NCBI GenBank assembly: GCA_044344715.1
Contig: JBIJCI010000005.1
Location: 1 to 49,179 of the forward strand
From: F1-60-MAGs027 sp044344715
Lineage (GTDB): Bacteria; Actinomycetota; Acidimicrobiia; Acidimicrobiales; Ilumatobacteraceae
Direction: 5' to 3'
Length of the DNA: 49,179 nt
Shown here in pieces: positions 22,572 through 31,566 of this stretch (positions are counted from its first letter, which is position 1; every line of letters begins with the position of its first letter). A program made the position numbers and the translations under genes. The notes under the pieces are model-generated. The model was not told the DNA's origin. It saw only the letters and a list, made by a program, of their open reading frames with translations, and searched no databases.

Positions 22572-24848
22572 TCAGTGTCGGCGGGTGCGGGGCCAAGGGC
22601 CAACGTCGTTGATTGCCGCGACCGTCGCTGCGACCGACTCGGGCGGAACCGGATGACTGATCAGGTAACCCTGCGCCTTGGCACAGCGGAGCTCGCCCAG
22701 CACCTTCAACTGGCGGACGCTCTCCACACCCTCGGCCACCATGTCGAGGTTCATCGAGTGGCACATCGCGATGATCGTTCGTACGAGCGCCCGCGCCTCG
22801 TCGTTGTCGGCGACACCGTGCACGAAGGACCGGTCGATCTTGAGACGGTGGATGGGGAATCGCTGCAGGAGTGAGAGCGACGAGTAGCCGGTCCCGAAGT
22901 CGTCGATTGCCACGCGCACACCGAGTTCGCTGAGTTTGGTGAGCGCGGCATGTGCCTGGTCGGGCTGGGCGATCATCACACCCTCCGTCACCTCCAGCCA
23001 GAGCTGCCGGGCAGGAACGTGTGCCCGGGTCAGGGCCTCGCTGACCACGTTGACGAAGTTGGGATCGCCGAGCTGGCGGGGCGAAACATTGACCGCCATC
23101 GTTGCATCGCGCGGACATAGCCCGGCACTGATCCACTCGCTCAGGTGGGTGAGGGCCTCGAGCAGGGCCCATGATCCGATGGGCACGATGATCCCCGTCT
23201 CCTCGGCGATCGGAATGAACTCGGCGGGCGAGACGGTGGACCCGTCGTCGCGGTCCCATCTCATGAGGGCCTCGAATCCCACCACCTCACCGAGCGATAC
23301 ATCGATGATCGGTTGGTGCACCAATCGCAGTTCGCGTCGCTCCAGTGCCCGGTACAGCGCGGTTTCGACGGCCAGCCGCTGGGTCACGCTGGCCAACATC
23401 GATTCGTCGAAGATCGCCACACAATTGCGTCCCGACTCCTTCGCCCGGTACATCGCCGTATCGGCGTGCCGCAGCAGGTCGTCGGCGCTGTTCGTTACGG
23501 ACGGTCGGTACGTCGACACCCCGATGCTCGCCGACACGAACACGTCGCCCTGTCGCAGCGAGAGCGGTTCATGGAACGACTCGAGAACGCGGTCGGCCAG
23601 CACCATCGCGTCACCCGGGCCCTTCGAGTCGGGATCCAAGACCACGAACTCGTCGCCGGAGATCCTCCCTACGACACAGTGACCGGGCAGTACGAGTCGC
23701 AGCCGTTCCGCCACCGCGACGAGCACGTCGTCGCCGGCTGAGTGTCCGAGACTGTCGTTGATGTTCTTGAAGCGGTCGACGTCGATGAAGAGCACGGTGG
23801 GTTGACGTCCGTCGCGCCATGCCGTCCGGAGGGCGGTGTCGACGTGGTCGAGCATGAGGCTCCGGTTCGGCAGACCGGTCAACGCATCGGTTTGGGCACT
23901 CGCGACGAGACGTGACTGAAGTTCGACGTTCGAGCGCACGGAGACGATGACGCGCACGAGCACGGCAACGGCGAGCACGATGACGGAGACGGTCCGGACG
24001 ATCCGATCGACGGAGTCGACGGCATCGGTGAGGGCGAAGACCGCGATGGGGACGGCGAGGCCGGCGGTAACGACGACCAGTCGACCGGCGACGGGTCGTA
24101 CGGATCTGTGCGCCCCCTGGCTCGTCAGCTGACCGACCTCGGGATGGAGGAGGGCCGACGAGGCTGCGAAGAGAGCCGTGACATAGGGAGCATTTCGGAT
24201 CCACAGTCCGATCTCGTAGGTGCCGGCGTTGTGGAGGGCCCACAGGAGGTCTCCAACCAGCGATGCAACGACCGCACAGCTGGCGAGTCGGATGACCGTG
24301 CCGCTGTCCGTGTCGTCGAGGAGCAACGTGACGAGCAGGAACAGCACGATTGCCGAGAGGGAAAACGTGGCACCGCGAAGGACGACCACCCCCGGTTCGT
24401 CCGCTGACGCGGAGAACAGCGACCGAACCACACCGATCCACAGCACCAGCCATGCACCGAGCGCCAGGATCGAGGCATCCGCCAGCGTGTCGAGGGGATC
24501 CTTGCCGATCCTGCGCTGCAGCACGATCGTCAGTCCGGCGACGAGTGTGACCTGTACGACCAGGAAAAGTACCTCGGCAACGACGTGCTCAGCGAGGCCA
24601 CGCACGGGAGCCGAAAGCAACTGCCCGCCGACGACTGCGGCCGCGAGCACCAGGAAGCCGACGAGGATCCGGCGGTCGAGACGGTTCCACCGTGCGGACA
24701 CCACCGTGGATACCGCCACCCCGATGGCGGCTACCGCGTAGAGCGCGTTTCCGAGGCCCTGGGAGCGAACGGCCACGTGCAGGAAGCTGAGGAGCGCGCC
24801 CAGGGCGAGGGAGAACCACGAAAGACGCTCGAGCGTGCGTTCTGTCAC
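22572..24848 (-). CDS. Membrane-anchored GGDEF/EAL protein (cyclic di-GMP turnover)
   Basis: About 758 aa. The first about 290 residues hold many hydrophobic segments (roughly 8-10 membrane helices), forming a putative sensor. Then a GGDEF domain with variant motif SGDEF in GRISGDEFVVL and preceding DALTGLPNR. The EAL domain is complete: FEALMRW, NVSPRQL, EVTEGVM, IDDFGTGYSSL, KIDRSF and AEGVES. So the phosphodiesterase should be active; the cyclase half may be active or only GTP-binding. The GTG at 24848 was chosen because an upstream ATG at 24983 would run into the divergent gene. No nearby c-di-GMP partner gene is seen. Confidence 0.9.
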   Translation of the reverse strand: MTERTLERLSWFSLALGALLSFLHVAVRSQGLGNALYAVAAIGVAVSTVVSARWNRLDRRILVGFLVLAAAVVGGQLLSAPVRGLAEHVVAEVLFLVVQVTLVAGLTIVLQRRIGKDPLDTLADASILALGAWLVLWIGVVRSLFSASADEPGVVVLRGATFSLSAIVLFLLVTLLLDDTDSGTVIRLASCAVVASLVGDLLWALHNAGTYEIGLWIRNAPYVTALFAASSALLHPEVGQLTSQGAHRSVRPVAGRLVVVTAGLAVPIAVFALTDAVDSVDRIVRTVSVIVLAVAVLVRVIVSVRSNVELQSRLVASAQTDALTGLPNRSLMLDHVDTALRTAWRDGRQPTVLFIDVDRFKNINDSLGHSAGDDVLVAVAERLRLVLPGHCVVGRISGDEFVVLDPDSKGPGDAMVLADRVLESFHEPLSLRQGDVFVSASIGVSTYRPSVTNSADDLLRHADTAMYRAKESGRNCVAIFDESMLASVTQRLAVETALYRALERRELRLVHQPIIDVSLGEVVGFEALMRWDRDDGSTVSPAEFIPIAEETGIIVPIGSWALLEALTHLSEWISAGLCPRDATMAVNVSPRQLGDPNFVNVVSEALTRAHVPARQLWLEVTEGVMIAQPDQAHAALTKLSELGVRVAIDDFGTGYSSLSLLQRFPIHRLKIDRSFVHGVADNDEARALVRTIIAMCHSMNLDMVAEGVESVRQLKVLGELRCAKAQGYLISHPVPPESVAATVAAINDVGPWPRTRRH

Positions 24849-24965
24849 GCGCACATCACCGACACCACGGTACAGAATCCACTCCGCTACGGGTCGGATT
24901 CGGTACGGTGTCCGTGGGCGGAGGTCATGGACCTCGGGTGCAATCGCACCCGTTTCAGGAGTGCG

Positions 24966-25574
24966 ATGTACATCACCCGTCACACGCGTCTCGGTGACGT
25001 CGACCTACGCGACCGGTTGTGGGAGTTCTACCGTCGGGCGTACGCCAACAATCCCTTGCACCCGTTCACCGAGCTCGTGAACCGGAGCGAGTTCGACGAG
25101 TGCCTGCTCAATGCAACGAATCGCGTCTGGGTGGTGTGGGATGGCGGTCGTCCGGTGGTGATGACGTTGATTTCCACCGACATCACGTCGACACGGTGGC
25201 TCAATGGGGAGTACTTCCGGCGTCATCACGCCGATCGAATGCGGCTCGGTTTGGTTCACTACGTGATGTGGGTCGTGGTCGATCCCGACGAACAACTGCG
25301 AGGAGCAAACGTGGCGCTGGCGAAGGAGGCGTTGAGTGCCGAAGCACGGGATGGTGCGTTGCTGGTGTTCGACGTACCGGAGTCGCACCAGCCGACGAGC
25401 GACGGCGGTGCGGCCGAACTCATGTTGCGGATGGCGCGAATGGTCGGAGAGGTACGCCTGTTGCCCCTTTCAGCCCAGCGCTTCTATGCGCTCGATTTCG
25501 CACCGCATACAAGGATTGGCCCGGACGGCGACGGGGGTAGCATCGAGGAGGTAATGGGTACACCCGCGACATGA
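24966..25574 (+). CDS. Unknown protein coupled to phoH (possible acyltransferase fold)
   Basis: 202 aa, not recognised. The middle (RPVVMTLISTDI, then HYVMWVVVDPDEQLRGANVALAKEAL) reads like the beta-strand plus LRGxGVAxxL region of GNAT acyltransferases, although the classic Q/R-x-x-G-x-G/A is only approximate. The C-terminal strand VRLLPLSAQRFYALDF also fits a GNAT-like end. The stop codon overlaps the phoH ATG (ATGA), so the two are translated together. ATG 24966 is chosen; a frame extension to ATG 24927 cannot be excluded. Confidence 0.7.
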   Translation: MYITRHTRLGDVDLRDRLWEFYRRAYANNPLHPFTELVNRSEFDECLLNATNRVWVVWDGGRPVVMTLISTDITSTRWLNGEYFRRHHADRMRLGLVHYVMWVVVDPDEQLRGANVALAKEALSAEARDGALLVFDVPESHQPTSDGGAAELMLRMARMVGEVRLLPLSAQRFYALDFAPHTRIGPDGDGGSIEEVMGTPAT

Positions 25575-26560
25575 CCGTCGCCACGCCCGCCACGACCGTC
25601 GTCGTCCCCGGCAGCCACCTGATGGCCGCTCTGGTCGGGGAACGCGATGAACTACTGCGCCAGGTGGAGGCGTCGTTCCCGCACACCATCATCGTCGTTC
25701 GAGGCAACGAAATCTCCGCCTCCGGTCCCGATGCCCAGCTGGCCGGGAGGCTCTTTGAGGAGCTGGCCGAGCTCCTGCAGCGGGGTGAACGGGTCGATTC
25801 CACGGTGCTGGCCCGGATCATCGACATGGTGCGCAACGACGTCAGCCCGACGTCGGTCCTTGCGGCCGACATCGTGAAGGTCGGACAAAGCAGACCCGTA
25901 CGCGCCAAGACCGCAGGTCAGCGTCGCTACGTCGATGCGATTGCTGAGCACGTCATCACATTCGCCCTCGGACCCGCCGGCACGGGGAAGAGCTGGTTGG
26001 CGGTCGCGATGGCCGTCCAGGCGCTCCATTCCAAGACCGTCAACAGGATCATCCTGACGAGACCTGCGGTCGAAGCGGGGGAACGACTCGGCTTCCTTCC
26101 GGGCGACCTGATGGCCAAGATCGATCCCTACCTGCGTCCGCTGTACGACGCGCTGCATGACATGGTCGGAGCCGAGCACGCCCAGAAGTATCTGGAACGT
26201 GGCGTAGTGGAGGTGGCACCCTTGGCGTTCATGCGCGGGCGAACACTCAACAACAGCTTCATCATCCTCGACGAAGCCCAGAACACGACACCCGAGCAGA
26301 TGAAGATGTTCCTCACTCGCATCGGCTTCGGATCCAAGGTGGTCGTTACGGGTGACACCACACAAGTGGACGTACCCGATGGGCGCAGTGGGTTGGCGGG
26401 GTTGGAGCGGGTTCTGACCGGTATCGACGGACTCACCTTCGTGCACCTCGACTATTCAGATGTCGTGCGTCATCGAATCGTGGCTGACATCGTCGCGGCA
26501 TACGAGCGTTCCGGCGCGGGTGCCGCCACGAGGACCCGTGCCGCAAAGCGCCGTGATTGA
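25571..26560 (+). CDS. phoH: PhoH-like ATPase
   Basis: 329-residue PhoH/YbeZ-type P-loop ATPase associated with RNA metabolism and YbeY. Walker A GPAGTGKSW lies near residue 138, RPAVEAGERLGFLPGDL follows, and Walker B is FIILDEAQNTTPEQMK. The N-terminal about 110 residues form the KH-like lead typical of this family, including the HTIIVVRGNEISASG segment. It overlaps the upstream unknown gene by 4 nt and is followed by ybeY, the standard arrangement. The last residues are basic. Confidence 0.94.
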   Translation: MTVATPATTVVVPGSHLMAALVGERDELLRQVEASFPHTIIVVRGNEISASGPDAQLAGRLFEELAELLQRGERVDSTVLARIIDMVRNDVSPTSVLAADIVKVGQSRPVRAKTAGQRRYVDAIAEHVITFALGPAGTGKSWLAVAMAVQALHSKTVNRIILTRPAVEAGERLGFLPGDLMAKIDPYLRPLYDALHDMVGAEHAQKYLERGVVEVAPLAFMRGRTLNNSFIILDEAQNTTPEQMKMFLTRIGFGSKVVVTGDTTQVDVPDGRSGLAGLERVLTGIDGLTFVHLDYSDVVRHRIVADIVAAYERSGAGAATRTRAAKRRD

Positions 26561-26603
26561 TCGTCCCCGTTCGACGTCGCCCCGGCGTGTGGGAGGCGAG
26601 GGC

Positions 26604-27137
26604 GTGGTGGAGGTCTTCGTTTCCAACGAGCAGACCGACCTCGAGCTCGACGAACGTCGTTGGCAATCCCTTGCCGAACGGGTTCTCGAGGCCGAGGGTG
26701 TCCGTGGCCAGGCGGAGATGGCGTTGCTCTTCGTGGATCGCAACGCGATGCTGGAAATGAACAGGGTGCACATGGGTGCCGAGTACCCGACGGACGTGCT
26801 CGCCTTTCCGATCGACATGGTCGACAACTCGCGGGCGTCCGGTCCGACCGCGAATTCCGCATCCCCCGTCGTTGCGCGAGTCGATGCGGGGGAGATGCCA
26901 CTGCTCGTCGGCGACGTGGTGGTGTGTCCCGCCGTTGCAGCCGAGCAAGCCGTGTCGCACGCAGGCACGATCGACGATGAGATCGCGCTCCTCGTCACGC
27001 ACGGGGTGTTGCACGTACTCGGCTACGACCACGACAACGACGACGCTGCCGTACGAATGAGGACCCGGGAACGCACCCTCCTCGAGCAGCTCCATTGGTG
27101 CAGCCCGGCACCCCCGGAATTCAGGCAGGGCTACTAG
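26604..27137 (+). CDS. ybeY: Endoribonuclease YbeY
   Basis: Zinc-dependent endoribonuclease of 16S rRNA maturation and ribosome quality control, 177 aa. The metal motif HGVLHVLGYDHD (H-x3-H-x5-H) is present at about residue 140, along with YPTDVLAFP and LLVGDVVVCP. The GTG at 26604 is preceded by GGGAGG at about 7 nt; a longer version from GTG 26553 that overlaps the phoH stop would add 17 residues before the usual VEVFVSNEQ start. The end overlaps the corC start by one nucleotide (TAGTG). An insertion of about 15 residues (NSRASGPTANSASP) separates strands. Confidence 0.92.
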   Translation: MVEVFVSNEQTDLELDERRWQSLAERVLEAEGVRGQAEMALLFVDRNAMLEMNRVHMGAEYPTDVLAFPIDMVDNSRASGPTANSASPVVARVDAGEMPLLVGDVVVCPAVAAEQAVSHAGTIDDEIALLVTHGVLHVLGYDHDNDDAAVRMRTRERTLLEQLHWCSPAPPEFRQGY

Positions 27138-28435
27138 TGCTCCTCGCTGCAACTCCGACAACCGCCGATGTGTGGATGCTCGTAGCCATCGGAGTGCTTC
27201 TGGTGTTGCTCACGCTGCTCGCCCTCGCCGAGATGTCCCTCTCCCGAATCACCAAACAGAAAGCCGAGGCCCTGGCCAGCGATGGCCACCGTCGCGGCGC
27301 GATCCTGGTGCGACTCGCGAGCGAGCCCACGAAATGGGTGAACCCGCTCCTCCTCACGGTGAACATCCTTCAGACGGTGCAGGCCACCCTCACGGGCGTG
27401 GTGTCCAACCGTTTGTTCGGCGTACCCGGGGTTGTAATCGGCGTGACGCTCAACGTGCTCGTGTTCTTCATCATGGCCGAGGCCGTACCAAAGACCTACG
27501 CAGTGTTGTACTCGGTTCGTGCCGCAACGCTCACCGCACCGTTGGTGTCGGTACTCGCCGGTTTCTGGCCGCTTCGAGTCGCGTCGAATGCCCTCATCCG
27601 AGTCACCAATTTCATCGTGAAGGGCCAGGACCTGAAGGAAGGGCCGTTCATCAGTGAGACGGAGTTCCTCGGCATCGTCCAAGCGGCAGCGAAGGATTCG
27701 GTGATCGAGGCCGAGGAACAGGAGTTGATCGAGTCGGTGATCGAATTCGGCGACACGGTCGTACGCGAGATAATGCGGCCACGACGGGACATCGTGACCG
27801 TTGACGAGACGCTCACGATTTCGGATGCGCTGGGAGTGGCGCTCGAGCACCAATTCAGTCGCATGCCGGTCATCCGAATCGACGACGACGAAATCGACGA
27901 CGTTGCAGGAACGGTGAACACCAAGGACCTCATACGGCTGGAACGCGACGGGCGGGGTTTGCAGCCGGTGCGCGAAGCGATGCGCGAGGCTCACGTCGTG
28001 CCGGAGGGCAAGTCGGTGGCGGAATTGATGCGCGAGATGCAGCGCACCCAGAACCACATGGCGATCGTGGCCGATGAGTACGGGGCGTTCAGCGGCTTGG
28101 TCACACTGGAGGACTGCCTGGAGGAGCTGGTCGGTGAGATCGTCGACGAGCACGACGATGCGGACCTACGGTTCAGGCCCGCCGCGGCGGGTTCGACCCT
28201 CATCGAGGGGGCGGTCAGCCTCGATGATGTCAACGATCGCCTCGGCATCAACGTCAACCATCCCGAATACGACACCATCGGAGGATTCGTGTTCGGCATG
28301 ATCGGGCGCATGCCTCGAATCGGCGACGGTGTGGACGTGGACGGCTTCCGTCTCAGTGTCGCCGAGCTCGACGGTCGACGGGTCACGTACGTTCGGTACT
28401 CGCCCCGTGCCGACGTCGTCGATGCGGGCAACTAG
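27137..28435 (+). CDS. CNNM/CorC-family hemolysin-like transporter regulator
   Basis: 432-residue protein with an N-terminal DUF21 (CNNM) membrane domain of about four helices (VWMLVAIGVLLVLLTLLALAE and others), followed by two CBS domains (RPRRDIVTVDETLTI and HVVPEGKSVAELM, ending VADEYGAFSGLVTLEDCLEE), and a C-terminal CorC_HlyC domain. The family is associated with magnesium or cobalt efflux. The GTG at 27137 shares one base with the ybeY stop; an upstream GTG 27095 inside ybeY is possible. In most relatives era follows directly; here an SDR gene begins 10 nt later instead. Confidence 0.9.
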   Translation: MLLAATPTTADVWMLVAIGVLLVLLTLLALAEMSLSRITKQKAEALASDGHRRGAILVRLASEPTKWVNPLLLTVNILQTVQATLTGVVSNRLFGVPGVVIGVTLNVLVFFIMAEAVPKTYAVLYSVRAATLTAPLVSVLAGFWPLRVASNALIRVTNFIVKGQDLKEGPFISETEFLGIVQAAAKDSVIEAEEQELIESVIEFGDTVVREIMRPRRDIVTVDETLTISDALGVALEHQFSRMPVIRIDDDEIDDVAGTVNTKDLIRLERDGRGLQPVREAMREAHVVPEGKSVAELMREMQRTQNHMAIVADEYGAFSGLVTLEDCLEELVGEIVDEHDDADLRFRPAAAGSTLIEGAVSLDDVNDRLGINVNHPEYDTIGGFVFGMIGRMPRIGDGVDVDGFRLSVAELDGRRVTYVRYSPRADVVDAGN

Positions 28436-28438
28436 CGT
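28433..28438 (+). promoter_or_regulatory. Putative -10 box (TAGCGT) for SDR gene
   Basis: TAGCGT, which overlaps the corC stop, is followed by 7 nt (TCCCCGT) and the ATG at 28446. Confidence 0.35.
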
Positions 28439-28445
28439 TCCCCGT

Positions 28446-29195
28446 ATGGAACTCTCGTTGAATGGCAAGGTCGCACTCGTAACCGGGGCATCCCGCGGAA
28501 TCGGCAAGGCAATCGCCTCCCAATTTGCGGCTGCCGGCGCCAAGGTGATGATTTCTTCCCGGAAGGAGGAGGCGCTTCGTGAGGCCGCTCGGGAGATGCG
28601 CGGCGACGTCGAGATCTTCGCGGCGAACGCGGGGGATGTGGAGGCCGGACGAGCATGTGTCTCGGCAACGCTCGAACGGTTCGGAGCACTCGACATCCTG
28701 GTCAACAACGCCGCGACCAATCCGTACATGGGTCCGACACTGGAAGTCGACGAGTCGCGCTACGACAAGACCTTCCAGGTCAATCTCCGCGGTCCCCTCT
28801 TCTGGTGCAAGGCGGCGTGGGAGGGGCACCTCAAGGCACACCCCGGCGTCATCGTCAACATCGCGTCCGTCGGCGGCCTTCGTGCCGAGGGTTACCTGGG
28901 CGTTTACAACCTGACCAAGGCGGCGCTGATCCATATGACACGGCAACTCGCCGGCGAGTTGGGTCCGACGCGGGTCGTCGGTATCGCTCCCGGTCTCGTG
29001 AAGACCGATTTTGCATCCGTCCTCGTGGAGAATTTCGGAGAGCGACTTGCAGGGCAGTTGCCGATGAAGCGACTCGGTGAGCCCGAGGACATCGCAAACC
29101 TGGCATTGTTCCTCGCCTCGGACAAGGCGAGTTGGATCACGGGGGAGACCTACGTGATCGACGGTGGTGCGGGCGTGCGTTCCGGCGCGATATAG
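28446..29195 (+). CDS. Short-chain dehydrogenase/reductase
   Basis: Classical SDR, 249 aa. The cofactor motif TGASRGIG is at residues 13-20, NNA at about 86-88, catalytic Ser in NIASVGG, and YNLTK supplies Tyr and Lys. LPMKRLGEPEDIANLALFLASD and GETYVIDGG complete a FabG-like C-terminus. Cofactor preference (the SRK after strand 2 suggests NADP(H)) is inferred. Substrate unknown; with the neighbouring acyl-CoA genes a beta-ketoacyl or steroid role is possible. The 3' end overlaps the convergent MFS gene by 46 bp. Confidence 0.92.
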   Translation: MELSLNGKVALVTGASRGIGKAIASQFAAAGAKVMISSRKEEALREAAREMRGDVEIFAANAGDVEAGRACVSATLERFGALDILVNNAATNPYMGPTLEVDESRYDKTFQVNLRGPLFWCKAAWEGHLKAHPGVIVNIASVGGLRAEGYLGVYNLTKAALIHMTRQLAGELGPTRVVGIAPGLVKTDFASVLVENFGERLAGQLPMKRLGEPEDIANLALFLASDKASWITGETYVIDGGAGVRSGAI

Positions 29196-30406
29196 GTGCG
29201 TGAGTGCCGGATGAGTCCCGGTGCTCCCACGAGCAGCACGGCAAGGAGCATCGCTCCGGAAGCCAGGTAGGTGGTTCGCAGACCGAAGTGGTAGGCGATC
29301 TGTCCGCCGATCGCCGCGCCGATCGCTGACGTTCCCGTACCGAGGAAGCGGTAAACGCTGTTCACCCGACCGAAGAGATCGGCCGGAATCAGCCGCTGGC
29401 GCAAGCTGACCGTCAGGACGTTCCATACCGTGCCGAAGACCGCCATCAGGATTCCCGCCGTCACGACGGCGGCGACGTTCGGGAAGGCCCACGGGATGAA
29501 TTCCAGGGCTGCGAACATCACGTACGAGCCGACGATCGCGGTGGTGGGGCCGAGGCGACGTGCCACACGCGCACCGACCAGTCCGCCTCCGATCGAGCCG
29601 AGGGCCGCGGCGGCGAGCAGGAGTCCGAAGCCCCTCGGTCCGAGTCCGAGCTCGTCGCGCACGAACTTGGCGAAGATTGATTGGGCGAACATGTGGCACA
29701 TGTTCACCGCCCCCAGCATGAGCGCGAGAAGGCGCAGGAGGGGATGCCTCCACAACCACGAAACGCCCTCGCGAATCTCGACGAGCGGACTACGCGCATC
29801 GGGCGGGGAAGACACGGATGTCGGTGGACTTGTGCGGATCGTGGCGATCAGGAATGCGGCGAGTGCCAGCGCGGCCGCCTGTATCCCGAACGGCGCGGCG
29901 GCTGCGATGACGAACAGCCAGGCACCCACCGGCAGTCCGACGAACGAATTGGCGGCGACTTCAGCCGCGTATAGGCGCCCGTTTGCCCGCTCGAGCAGCG
30001 CCGATTCGACGATCGATGGCAGGAATGCCTGGGCGGTCATGTCGAAGAACACCTCGCCCACGGCGAGGAGCATGACGATTGCGAGGAGGATGCGAATGTT
30101 GAGGTAACCGGTGCTGACCAGCACGGCGAGGGCGAGAAAGAGCGCGGCCCGGACGGAGTTGGAGGCCACGAGGATGGTCCGTCGATTCCAGCGGTCGATG
30201 TAGACACCCGCCGGAAGCGACAGTACGAGCCACGGCAACATTGATGCAACGGCAACGGCACTGATCATCCTGGGATCGTCGGTTAGCGAGAGCGCGAGGA
30301 GCGGTGCGGCCGCGGCAACCATGCCGTCGCCGAGGTTCGAGGTGGCGGACGCTGCGAAGTGCCGCCAGAAGGCCGTGGGAAGACGGTCGGCCCGTTCATC
30401 GTTCAC
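29150..30406 (-). CDS. MFS transporter (EntS-like exporter family)
   Basis: 418-residue major facilitator with 11-12 hydrophobic segments. LSLPAGVYIDRWNRR between segments 2 and 3 is the typical motif A variant, and LIPADLFGRVNSVYRFLG occurs before segment 10, as in the EntS/YfmO drug or siderophore exporter group. GTG start at 30406 overlaps the TGA of menE (GTGA), so translation is coupled with a menaquinone gene, yet the transported compound is unknown. The last about 15 residues are translated from sequence opposite the SDR gene end. Confidence 0.87.
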   Translation of the reverse strand: MNDERADRLPTAFWRHFAASATSNLGDGMVAAAAPLLALSLTDDPRMISAVAVASMLPWLVLSLPAGVYIDRWNRRTILVASNSVRAALFLALAVLVSTGYLNIRILLAIVMLLAVGEVFFDMTAQAFLPSIVESALLERANGRLYAAEVAANSFVGLPVGAWLFVIAAAAPFGIQAAALALAAFLIATIRTSPPTSVSSPPDARSPLVEIREGVSWLWRHPLLRLLALMLGAVNMCHMFAQSIFAKFVRDELGLGPRGFGLLLAAAALGSIGGGLVGARVARRLGPTTAIVGSYVMFAALEFIPWAFPNVAAVVTAGILMAVFGTVWNVLTVSLRQRLIPADLFGRVNSVYRFLGTGTSAIGAAIGGQIAYHFGLRTTYLASGAMLLAVLLVGAPGLIRHSRTYIAPERTPAPPSIT

Positions 30407-31548
30407 GACAGCGAACGCAATTCGTTGGTGAGCACCTTCCCGAGGGCACTGCGTGGCAGTTCGTCGACGATGGTGAGACGTCGCGGGGCACAGTACGACG
30501 GGAGGGTCTCCTTCACGTGGTGGCGGAGCATCTCGAGGGTCGGAACGTGCGAAGCCCTACGGACCACCACCCAAGCGGAAACGAGCGTTCCCCATTCGGC
30601 ATCGGGCACTCCGCACACCGCTACGTCGGCGACGAGGGGATGTTCCCGCAATCGCTGCTCGACGACGCTGGGCCATACCTTGTTGCCGCCCGTGATGATG
30701 AGGTCGTCCTGGCGACCGTCGATACGTAGGCGGTTCCCTTCCAACGACCCGAGATCACCGGTGGGGAACCAACCGTCCTCGCTCGGCAGGGGTGCGTGAC
30801 GGTATGTTCGGGCGAGGCTCGGCGATCGCAGCAGAATCCGCCCGTCGAGGATGCGTACGTCGCATCCTGGTAGGGGGACGCCGTCGTAGACGACGCCTCC
30901 GCAGGTTTCCGTCAACCCGTAGGTGCTGACCGCATTCGGTGGAAGGACGCCCGGACGTGAGCCACCGACGAGAACGACCGACCAGTCCGTGAAGTCGTGG
31001 CGGAGTACCACGGTGGGCACGACGGACGTATGCGTTGCGCCGCCACGTCGCGCAGCGGCGATCGACTCGGCCGTAATCGCCGTACCGAAGGAGAGGTCCG
31101 AGCCATGGTGGATGGCCCTGGCCAGCACGCCGAAACCGCCGATGTGTGCCGTGGGTATGCAGAGCCACCAGTGGTCGCTACTCGAGAGACGAAGTCGTTC
31201 ACCCGTCATGCGCGCATGGACACCGAGGGAGGTGAACGTGTGTACCACGCCGCGGGGTGCACCGGTCGTTCCGCTCGTGGCGATGACCAACGCATCGCCA
31301 TCGGAGAGGGGCTCGAGTGCCCGATACGGACGCTCCGTGATGGGTGCGATGCCATCCGTCGTGACGATCTCATCGGCGCCCATCGAAACGGCGACGGAGC
31401 GACGTACGGAGGGGGACATGCGCTGGTCGAGGGGTAGCACCGCGTGGCCCTCGTCCCAGGCCCGTTCGAGCTCGGCTCGGACTCGTGACCCGGCGGGTAG
31501 ATCGAGTGCAATCAGGCGCGGCACGGGCGTCACGCTAGGTCGCCGCAT
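30403..31548 (-). CDS. menE: o-Succinylbenzoate-CoA ligase (short MenE)
   Basis: ANL-family ligase of menaquinone synthesis, activating o-succinylbenzoate with CoA. It is 381 aa, the short actinobacterial form. P-loop ATSGTTGAPRGVV near residue 88, STYGLTETCGG in the middle, WFPTGDLG, GGNKVWPS and the terminal LGKVLTNEL with the catalytic Lys are all seen. Assignment as MenE rests on length and on menA, menH, menD, menF and menG all lying within 7 kb. It diverges from menA by 18 nt, so one control region serves both. Confidence 0.9.
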   Translation of the reverse strand: MRRPSVTPVPRLIALDLPAGSRVRAELERAWDEGHAVLPLDQRMSPSVRRSVAVSMGADEIVTTDGIAPITERPYRALEPLSDGDALVIATSGTTGAPRGVVHTFTSLGVHARMTGERLRLSSSDHWWLCIPTAHIGGFGVLARAIHHGSDLSFGTAITAESIAAARRGGATHTSVVPTVVLRHDFTDWSVVLVGGSRPGVLPPNAVSTYGLTETCGGVVYDGVPLPGCDVRILDGRILLRSPSLARTYRHAPLPSEDGWFPTGDLGSLEGNRLRIDGRQDDLIITGGNKVWPSVVEQRLREHPLVADVAVCGVPDAEWGTLVSAWVVVRRASHVPTLEMLRHHVKETLPSYCAPRRLTIVDELPRSALGKVLTNELRSLS

Positions 31549-31552
31549 GGGT

Positions 31553-31558
31553 TATCGT
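31553..31558 (+). promoter_or_regulatory. Putative -10 box (TATCGT) for menA
   Basis: TATCGT is followed by 8 nt and the GTG at 31567; the box lies within the 18 nt that separate menE and menA. Confidence 0.35.
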
Positions 31559-31566
31559 CGGCGGGC

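Noticed and set aside
24849..24983. N-terminal extension of the GGDEF/EAL protein from ATG 24983
   Set aside because: It would overlap the start of the divergent gene and add a non-hydrophobic, low-information stretch.
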